Shown here: positions 58,101 to 64,000 of the stretch, one piece after another
Layout of the letters: the number at the start of each line of letters is the position of its first letter
Numbering within the stretch: the first letter of the stretch is position 1
Origin: Membranipora membranacea
Lineage: Eukaryota; Bryozoa; Gymnolaemata; Cheilostomatida; Membraniporidae
DNA: 64,000 bases
Direction: 5' to 3'
Assembly (NCBI GenBank): GCA_914767715.1
Contig: OU612070.1
Span: 19,082,025-19,146,024 of the forward strand
Notes under the pieces: model-generated
The model's database searches: none
Told to the model about the DNA's origin: nothing
What the model saw: only the letters and a program-made list of their open reading frames with translations
Made by a program: the position numbers and the translations under genes

Positions 58101-60508
58101 CATTTCTGGAACACAGAATATACACGGTATAGCGCATAAACAGACTATCGTTCCGATCACTATGAAGCTCAGTTGAAAACCAACCAACTAAAATGAAAAT
58201 ATAGCTTGTCTGTAAAACATTCTAGGAAACGAAAATCCTAAAGAATACAGCCAATTAACCATTAATTTATCTTTTAAAGTTGAGCATACACTACAAGTTT
58301 TCCCAGTGACTAACAAGGAATCTTACTCAAGAGTTATCTTACCAAATTGCGATAGAATTCCCTCCACTGACTGTTAGGATAAAAATAGCTGTACCAACAA
58401 AAGATAACAGAAGCAAAATGCTGACAATCAACACACTCTCATTGTAAACATACTATACTATGGAGCTGCGACTTTCAGTGTGTTAGGAACATGAGTTTTT
58501 CAAAATATATTATGTACATATTTGATGCGGCTGCCTTGCATTGGTGTGTCAGCCCTGTCATTCACCGGGAGAGCGGATTAATTAGTCATAATTACTTGGC
58601 TTGTTCGGGTCAAGATATTTTGTTTTGTGGCCAATTATCTGCACTGGTTTGATAAGTTATGTGAGCCTTAAACCTCATTGTTGCCCTGTGAGCCTTGGTG
58701 TGTGTATACCATTCCTTTTACTTTGATGCTCACTTTGCTGCTAACTCTAACGTCATTCATATTTATGGGCAAAGGTGTATTTTTTGAGGTTATTGATGGG
58801 AGAAAAAAGGTATGTAAATTTGTACTATTTCTATAGCTAAGGTTAAGCGTGAGAATACTAAATAATTGTTTTTACTGAGTTAACTACTGATTGTAGGGTT
58901 TAATGCTAGGTTTGCATAATGGTAAAACTTGTGTTTAAATTTTTGTCTCCCTATAGTTTGCTTTAATTGATAGTGATAGCTCATTGACAGCATCTTTTTT
59001 GGTGAGGCACCAATTTTAGCACCATATTCAGTTAAACACATTTTATCATTGTAGTTTCACAGATTAACTATAACATCAATATAATCTCGTAAAACTTCAA
59101 CTTCGACAATACCGAAATATAATGCACCTTGTGCACCACACTTGATATATTTATGAATATATTAAAATATATATTATAATTTTCTTTGAAAAGTAACTAA
59201 TCCGAAAGGCTGATGCATTTCAGAGACATGAACTAATCGAAAAGTATGCAGTCTATCAAAACACCATTCTTTATCAACCAAAATCACTTACAAAACCTCA
59301 TAACTTTCAACAGTTGTGTACCAATTAGCTACACCACCTCCTACCCCTTAGAATTGCTTAACATTATCAATCATAGGTGTTGGTACTAAGAGGTTTTAGA
59401 CAAGTGAAATGGAGTGGTGTGTTAAGAGTGCATTTCATGGGTGCAAAATATAATCGGGATATGATGTGACCTCACTGGCGTTGGTTGTTGTTTAGAACGT
59501 TCTGATATGTTTTAGTCTAATGAAATGAGGGTGCAAGAATCTGTTTTTGGGTGCAGCATGAAGTTATGATACGTTTAGGCTTCGCTTGCGACGGTTGTAG
59601 CTTGAACTTTTTGACAAACAACTATACAATAATATGTTGGTCTAATGAAATGATGGCTCTTCAAGAAAGTAGTTTTGAGTGCCGCCAGCCAAGCCACCAG
59701 CGTTGACTAAAATTCTGAGCTATGACCGCACTTTGGCTAGAAGGTGCTCACTTGTCAGCATTTTTTTATCCATCTCCCATCTGCATAAGAGCGCAAGGTC
59801 ATGCAAGGAGTGTTTTTCATGCATTTGAAACCTCAGCTTACCTTGCAAGTGCTATTTCATGTGCAAACAATAACATTTAATGTGAACAAAATACGGTTGG
59901 TAAGGTGTGACCTTTCTGAGAGAAAATGTTTATGCAGAAGCTTTTATCATTTATAGCCCTCTACATACCTTTATCAAAGCGCCTCCAATCAGCCCACCCA
60001 AAACATAGCCCAGTCCAATCGCCAACTCTATCCAACTCTACATGACAAAATAAATAATGTTTGAACAGCACATCCAAAGGGGACATTTTTGTTATTGATG
60101 ATTGGATGGATGCTTCTCATTCACATTTTAGCAAATTCTTGCATGAATGGTTTTTTTTTATTAAAGCTTGTGTGTTTCACAAACTCATGTTTTCCTCAAT
60201 TTCAACAGTTATATATGAGCAAAATTTTTGTTGTCTGTGTATCCTCATGGAACTAAGTATTTTTTATTGCTTCAGGTGTGTACAGCAAACGACTCAATAA
60301 ATTTCAAACAATATAACATGTTACATGTTACGTATATATATACAGATCCTAAATACTCACAAACATTGTAGCATTAGAGTAAGATTTGGACTGCATCAGT
60401 ATAGCTGTGCTGGATATATTTAGTAATGCACCTCCAAATCCCGACAAAGTCCTCATGATAGCAAAAAATGCAAACAACATCATCGGCTGTTTGAGATATG
60501 CAATCAAC
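52167..60508 (-). CDS. MFS transporter, SLC18B1-like, second copy (exons 3-11)
   Basis: Exons on the - strand: 60,508-60,361; 60,037-59,969; 58,187-58,100; 57,383-57,238; 56,467-56,372; 56,156-56,053; 52,864-52,769; 52,585-52,414; 52,226-52,167. Every exon has exactly the length of its counterpart in the + copy (148, 69, 88, 146, 96, 104, 96, 172, 60), with GT-AG borders and no stop before the final TAG. The product differs by many substitutions (GAMLGPPITGIIIQLHSFPW against GAMMGPPITGIITQLLGFPW), mostly conservative. This points to a coding paralogue kept under selection. Exons 1 and 2 were not found up to 64,000. They may lie beyond, or be lost, in which case the first two membrane spans are missing. 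It is tail-to-tail with the + copy, 1.7 kb between stop codons. Confidence 0.85.
53140..53200. repeat. Inverted counterpart of the CTCGGGCTAAG repeat
   Basis: CAGCCCGAGCCAAACTTTGC followed by CCCATGCAATGAAACTTGG is the mirror of sequence at about 55,885-55,940. It marks the left side of the LINE-bearing segment of intron 8. Confidence 0.55.
53284..54420 (+). mobile_element. LINE reverse transcriptase fragment (CR1/Jockey-type)
   Basis: Reads KVLPLFKKG, NYSPISILSTFSKIFDRVV, LDFSEAFDTIDHHIII (motif A), GVPQGSILGPTLFLIHINDL, and LYADDTNLFF (catalytic), then the thumb (SLTSVAEWCNENKLTLNLEK). A stop precedes motif A (53,518), one follows YADD (about 53,857), and a frameshift lies near 54,000. It ends in a CACCACCACC microsatellite. 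Lies in intron 8 of the - strand transporter copy, antisense to it. Confidence 0.85.
54480..54620. mobile_element. Fragment related to the 28.5-kb MITE
   Basis: CTGGTGGGTGCGGGAGGGGC followed by an AAAATTTTTTATAT stretch and AGCAAAAT resembles the MITE interior at about 28,590-28,660 (GGAGGGTGTGGGAGGGGCGC, then AAAATTTTTGCATAT and AGCAAAATAATG). The inverted CACCACCACC and GGTGGTGGTG runs at 54,425 and 54,872 may mark an insertion palindrome. It splits the LINE body from its tail. Confidence 0.5.
55498..55821 (+). pseudogene. LINE C-terminal tail
   Basis: RISYQMTALWNKLPDNLKS then a lysine-rich end is the usual C-terminus of CR1/Jockey-type reverse transcriptases (WNxLPxxL). It likely belongs to the LINE body at 53,284-54,420, displaced by later insertion. 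The preceding stretch has AACG-rich inverted repeats (about 55,525-55,615). Confidence 0.7.
55890..56020 (+). repeat. ~16-bp tandem repeat TTTGGCTCGGGCTAAG
   Basis: About seven copies of TTTGGCTCGGGCTAAG, directly before the exon 8 donor of the - strand transporter copy. A single inverted copy sits at about 53,150. Confidence 0.7.
57640..57890 (-). mobile_element. LINE fragment with RNase H and zinc-ribbon end
   Basis: On the - strand, WVPGHFGIYV (RNase H motif of I/R1/Jockey-type LINEs) is followed directly by TGHGSFKVHLQNLEL and CPKCGQDNNTALHIVTSC, a Cys/His knuckle typical of these ORF ends. The part expected between them is missing. It lies in intron 5 of the second transporter copy. Confidence 0.65.
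57885..57965 (+). mobile_element. SINE body fragment
   Basis: AGGTGTGCTTCCACCTGCCT, then GAGAGCAACCTGG and CCCCTAAGG match the body of the SINEs at 62,440-62,510 and 37,490-37,560. The tRNA head is absent. Its edge abuts the LINE fragment. Confidence 0.6.
58316..58460 (-). other. Orphan exon-like segment, duplicated at 62,150-62,295
   Basis: On the - strand, reads SVLIVSILLLLSFVGTAIFI (a hydrophobic segment), then GGNSIAIW, ending at a GTAAGA donor. The copy at 62,150-62,295 has a frameshift and a mutated donor (GGAAGA). Same orientation, about 80% identical by eye. No family recognised. It lies in intron 4 of the second transporter copy and could be an exon of another duplicated gene. Confidence 0.4.
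59480..59780. repeat. Inverted repeat partner of 62,712-62,990
   Basis: TCTGATATGTTTTAGTCTAA and CTATGACCGCACTTTGGC recur in mirror orientation at about 62,960 and 62,760. Inside it the motif GTCTAATGAAATGA occurs twice about 125 bp apart. Non-coding; origin unknown. Confidence 0.7.
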
Positions 60509-61064
60509 CTTGTATAAAAAAGAAGCAAGATTTGTTGACTAATAGTAGATCCCACAATAGGTAAGCAACCATCACAGCAAAGCTTCGATCAATGACATTA
60601 CCAATTTTTAATACATAATTATGAGTTGTAGATCGGCCAAAAGTCTTTTCAGTATTATCAGTATGGAAATACTCATGAGGAGTAAAAACTACTAGGAGTA
60701 AATACGTGAGGAATATATACATATGCAGTAAATACTTGAGTACTAGCTTATTTTGAGGTAAACTTGCGTTAGCGTTTCACCAATGTTGCTTGCTAGGATT
60801 GGAGTTAAAGTAATGAGGTCAAGTAAACGTAAGCTAGCAATAATTCTCAATTAGGACCGGGTGGAAAAAAACTTGACATCTTCAAATACTTCACACACCT
60901 CTAATATAGTACAACGTATCTTTCACTCATAAGTATACCATCTGTTTGCAAAATTGTATGTTTATGACAGATTTTACCAAAAAAAGGGTAAGCAGAAAAA
61001 AAAAAAAGAACACATGATTCTGCAGTTGCCATTCCCTCCTGAGGTGTAGATAATCATATAGTAC

Positions 61065-61160
61065 TACAACAACTCAAATCACTGAACATGGGTGCAGGAC
61101 CTGATGGAACGACACCCAAAGTTCTTAAAATACTGACTCCCATCGTCAAAAAGTTTCCAC
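61065..61160 (+). mobile_element. LINE fragment, RT fingers
   Basis: Reads LKSLNMGAGPDGTTPKVLKI, the GPDG motif at the start of LINE reverse transcriptases. Only about 30 codons remain. Confidence 0.6.
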
Positions 61161-61599
61161 TCATGTTTGAAATCAATGGAAATTATAAAGTTTATAGTAA
61201 CACTACATACAATGATGCAATAGGTTTTTTTGTAGCTTAGTTTCGACCACGGAAATACTAAATGCGGAGACATTCAAAATTACCATTACAGGTCTTTTGG
61301 TGTAAAAAGATGGAGCAATTGGCCAAAAAGTAAATATAAATATATTTGTCTAAAATAAATTTTTTTTTTGAAAAACCCAGATATGAATCAGAAGGGATTT
61401 TGCCCGAGTTGAGTGTTTCGGGCTTTGTTTTTGATGATTTGCACATATGTGATGGGCGCGCTGAACATGATAGTTTGTGCCTTTATATCAGTTCACGCAG
61501 ACTATGATTACTGTTCATATAAATGTTGGAGACATGCTGATGGTATTGCTGCTGCATTAGGTCTAGTATAGGTTTTGTATTACAGCGTGCCACTCTATC

Positions 61600-61960
61600 C
61601 ATAGTATAGTCAGTTGTGCCTGGCTTTATGATTTTTGGAGCTAGGTCTTCTATTCATTTCACTTTTAGCCTCTGAGTCTGAGATGTCATGAAAGACCATG
61701 CTGAAACTGCATAAAGGATGGTTGATCGTATACATGCGATATAAAAGTTTCTCAGTAGGTTGAAAGGGGTGCCTGATCTCTTGAGGTCCAGCAGGGTGAT
61801 TATAAGTTTTCTAGTCTTTTCTGCTAGCTTGTGCACAAGTTGCTTGCAGGTGAGATGCTTGTCGATAGTCACACAAAGAATTTTTGTAGTATATTCAGCA
61901 GTTATTGTCTCCCCTTGCATTGTGAACTAATCAGGCGCTGGTACATGTTGGTTGTGGATA
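61600..61960 (-). mobile_element. LINE fragment, RT thumb
   Basis: Reads KILCVTIDKHLTCKQLVHKL, then LRNFYIACIRSTILYAVSAW, the conserved thumb of CR1/Jockey-type enzymes. Open for 88 codons (61,654-61,920). Palm motifs are absent. Confidence 0.75.
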
Positions 61961-62001
61961 TTACTAAAGTTTATTGTCACTGACTTACGTAGCTAGCGCT
62001 C

Positions 62002-62300
62002 TTAATGAATTTTGTGTCTAGGTTGTTGGGCAATCATCATTAATTGATTCAACAAAACAATGAATAAAGCAGTAGCCAACCATCCAACCTTCTCATTTAG
62101 TCGCATAACCAGAAAAACTGTAACACTAACAATACAAATTTGGCCGCGGCGAACAAGGAATTTTTTGTAAGAGTTATCTTCCCAAACTGCTATAGAATAC
62201 CCTGCATTGATTCTTTGGATAAATTGAGCTGTATCAACAAAACATAACAGAAGCAAATGCTGACGATCAACACACCCTCATTGTTAACATGTGCTATTGT
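62002..62300 (-). other. Orphan exon-like segment, second copy
   Basis: Direct repeat of 58,316-58,460 at its start, then continuing as RRGQICIVSVTVFLVMRLNE with a further hydrophobic run. The 84-codon frame arises by a frameshift relative to the other copy. No family recognised. Confidence 0.35.
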
Positions 62301-62325
62301 ACAATATCATAGGAGTAGGAGGTAG

Positions 62326-62546
62326 CTCAGTTGGTTAGAGTGCCTGCCCTCTAACATGCAAGCGTCGGAGGTCTCAGGTCTGAATCCCGCTGCATTCTAT
62401 TGACTACTTGGCTCAATTGACGCCCCAGGTGTGCTCCGACCTGCCTGCAAACTGAGAGCAACTTGGCGACAAATATGGCAGCTGCGCCCTTAGGGCACCT
62501 GTATTGCTCAGTCTTCAGACTTGGACAAACTTGCTATTTTAACCCT
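62326..62546 (+). mobile_element. tRNA-derived SINE
   Basis: A tRNA-like head with A-box (TAGCTCAGTTGGTTAGAG) and a decayed B-box (GGTCTGAATCC). The body includes GGTGTGCTCCGACCTGCCTG and the tail ends TTTTAACCC. Same family as 37,441-37,665, opposite orientation. Confidence 0.85.
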
Positions 62547-62549
62547 CAT

Positions 62550-62652
62550 CATATCCCTATCACCAAACTTGACAAGATGCCTATGTTGCCTCAATGGCCA
62601 TGAATTAGGACTACCCAGAATCGACACAGCAAACATGACTCCCCAAAGAAAT
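62550..62652 (-). other. Possible orphan exon
   Basis: On the - strand after CCCCCTTCAG, reads SISAGFLWGVMFAVSILGSP then RHLVKFGDRDMMR, open for about 34 codons. It looks like part of a membrane protein but I cannot name a family. With the neighbouring segment at 62,002-62,300 it may be remains of one gene split by the SINE. Confidence 0.3.
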
Positions 62653-62711
62653 CCAGCAGAAATTGACTGAAGGGGGAACAAATACAGTAATAATTATTTA
62701 TCTAACATAGG

Positions 62712-62990
62712 TTGGGAGAAGATAAAAAATGCTGACAAGTAAGCACTCTCTCGCCAAAGTGCGGTCATAGTTCAAAATTTCGGTCAACAGTTGTGGCTCG
62801 GCTTGTATCACCAAAAACCACTTTCTTGAAGAACCATCATTTTGATAGACAAACCTTTAATTTTATAGTTGTTTGTCAACAGGTTCTAAGCTACCATCAT
62901 CACCAGCAAAGCCTGAAACTATCATATTCAATCCTGAAGCGCCCTCACTTTATAAGACTAAAACATATCAGAACATTCCAAACAATAACC
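62712..62990. repeat. Inverted repeat partner of 59,480-59,780
   Basis: Mirror of the earlier copy, diverged by about 20% by eye. Directly followed by the LINE fragment. Confidence 0.7.
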
Positions 62991-64000
62991 TGCATAATAG
63001 CGTAGGGAAAGCGAGTGGCCCAGACAATATCTCAGCCCACAAGATTTAAACCCTCACTGACGGTCTAACTGAGCCAATGTGCCAACTCTGCAATAACTGT
63101 ATCAAAATAGGCCAAGTACCTAAGATTTGTAAATCCGCCAACATCACTCTGCTGCCAAAAGTAAAAGGTGCTTGTGAACCAAAGGACTATTGCTCGATTG
63201 CCCTCACTCCAGTTCTTGCTAAATGCATAGAGCTCAGAGTCTCCCCCGTATCAGTTTGCAATTCAATGACCCCAACCAAAGCGCTTACTGTCAAATGCGA
63301 AGCACAGAAGATGCCCTACTCGTATTACTTTGACAGAATCACTGCACATCTTGACTAAACAGCTGAGAACTATGTACGTGCCATCTTTATAGACTTTAGT
63401 AGTGCATTCAATACCATTTACAGTTCCAAATCGATAGGAATTCTGACTGAGAAACATGTGAAAAACAACATAATCATATTGGTGTACAACTTTCTGACCG
63501 AACATACACAACGAGTAAAGACACACAGTGATACATCTAGCGCATTAACTGTTTGGACTGGATGCACTCAGGGGTGTGTCCTATCCCCCACTCTCTCCTC
63601 ATTATATTATGTGGAGAGCATGTCGGTGTCCAGCCCAAATGTGAATATCACCAAATACACAGACGAAACCGTTAAACTAGAACTGTGTGGTGATAAGATG
63701 CCTATACCAACCTGCAGGCGGAGATCTGTGATGTTTCGACCTGGTGCGCAGATAAATCTCTACAAAGCAACTCATCAAAGACAAAAGAACTGGTCTTCTG
63801 TAATAAACGAGATGACCCTGATCCCATACAACTTACTATCAATGACGCATACATAGAGAGAGTTTACGAGTACAAATACCGCGGAACAACACTGGAAAGA
63901 AAACTCTCATTTGTCACCAACACATCGAAGCTAGTTGAGAAGGCTACCAAAAGATTATTCATTGTGAATTAGTGAGCCTACCTCAATGTCATTCCAACAA
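62991..64000 (+). mobile_element. Degenerate LINE, runs off the window
   Basis: Reads KASGPDNISAHKI, then GQVPKICKSANITLLPKVKG, FIDFSSAFNTI (motif A), GCTQGCVLSPTLSSLYYVE (PQG changed to TQG) and TKYTDETVKLEL, where the catalytic YADD has become YTDE. Stops lie near 63,045 and 63,356, and frameshifts near 63,455 and 63,840. Inactive: a catalytic Asp is lost. Thumb (EYKYRGTTLERKLSFVTNT) near 63,870. Confidence 0.8.

Noticed and set aside
62326-62400. tRNA gene
   Set aside because: A- and B-box present but the acceptor stem does not pair, and the body and tail match the SINE at 37.5 kb.

Overview
The window looks like non-vertebrate metazoan nuclear DNA: AT-rich, low gene density, genes split by GT-AG introns, and heavily loaded with transposable elements. 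These include several LINE clades, a BEL/Pao LTR element, hAT-like non-autonomous elements with 8-bp target duplications, tRNA-derived SINEs and fold-back elements. The species cannot be fixed from the sequence alone.

The only convincing host gene is an 11-exon, 440-codon major facilitator transporter (SLC18B1-like) on the + strand at 39,931-50,438. A second copy lies tail-to-tail on the - strand at 52,167-60,508. Its exons 3-11 have exactly the same lengths and phases as the first copy; exons 1-2 were not found before the window ends. A third, decayed copy (exons 7, 8 and 9) lies at 4,556-9,269. In all three copies intron 8 carries a different LINE, each antisense to its host gene.

Layout. 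0-4.5 kb: TIR element, short tandem repeats and a recurring GCGCGAAAACAACC motif. 4.5-9.3 kb: decayed transporter copy split by a LINE. 10.6-16.7 kb: tandemly amplified, splice-site-bounded segments. The first pair is open for coding; the others are non-coding and nine carry a GGGAGGC...GCCTCCC hairpin. 18-21.3 kb: composite satellite (about 170-bp block alternating with 16/17-bp VNTRs). 22.9-31.4 kb: degraded BEL/Pao element with about 800-bp LTRs and a hAT-like MITE inside gag. 32.2-38 kb: tandem repeats, a 2.8-kb long-TIR element with an internal ~330-bp-arm palindrome, and a smaller fold-back with a SINE in its loop. 39.9-60.5 kb: the two transporter copies and their intron insertions. 60.5-64 kb: LINE fragments, a SINE, duplicated segments and a final degenerate LINE running off the end.

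The least explained part is the hairpin-exon array at 10.6-16.7 kb. All its stems are mutually complementary, so transcripts could pair within or between exons. Whether it is a functional RNA locus or decaying duplicated exons cannot be decided from sequence alone.
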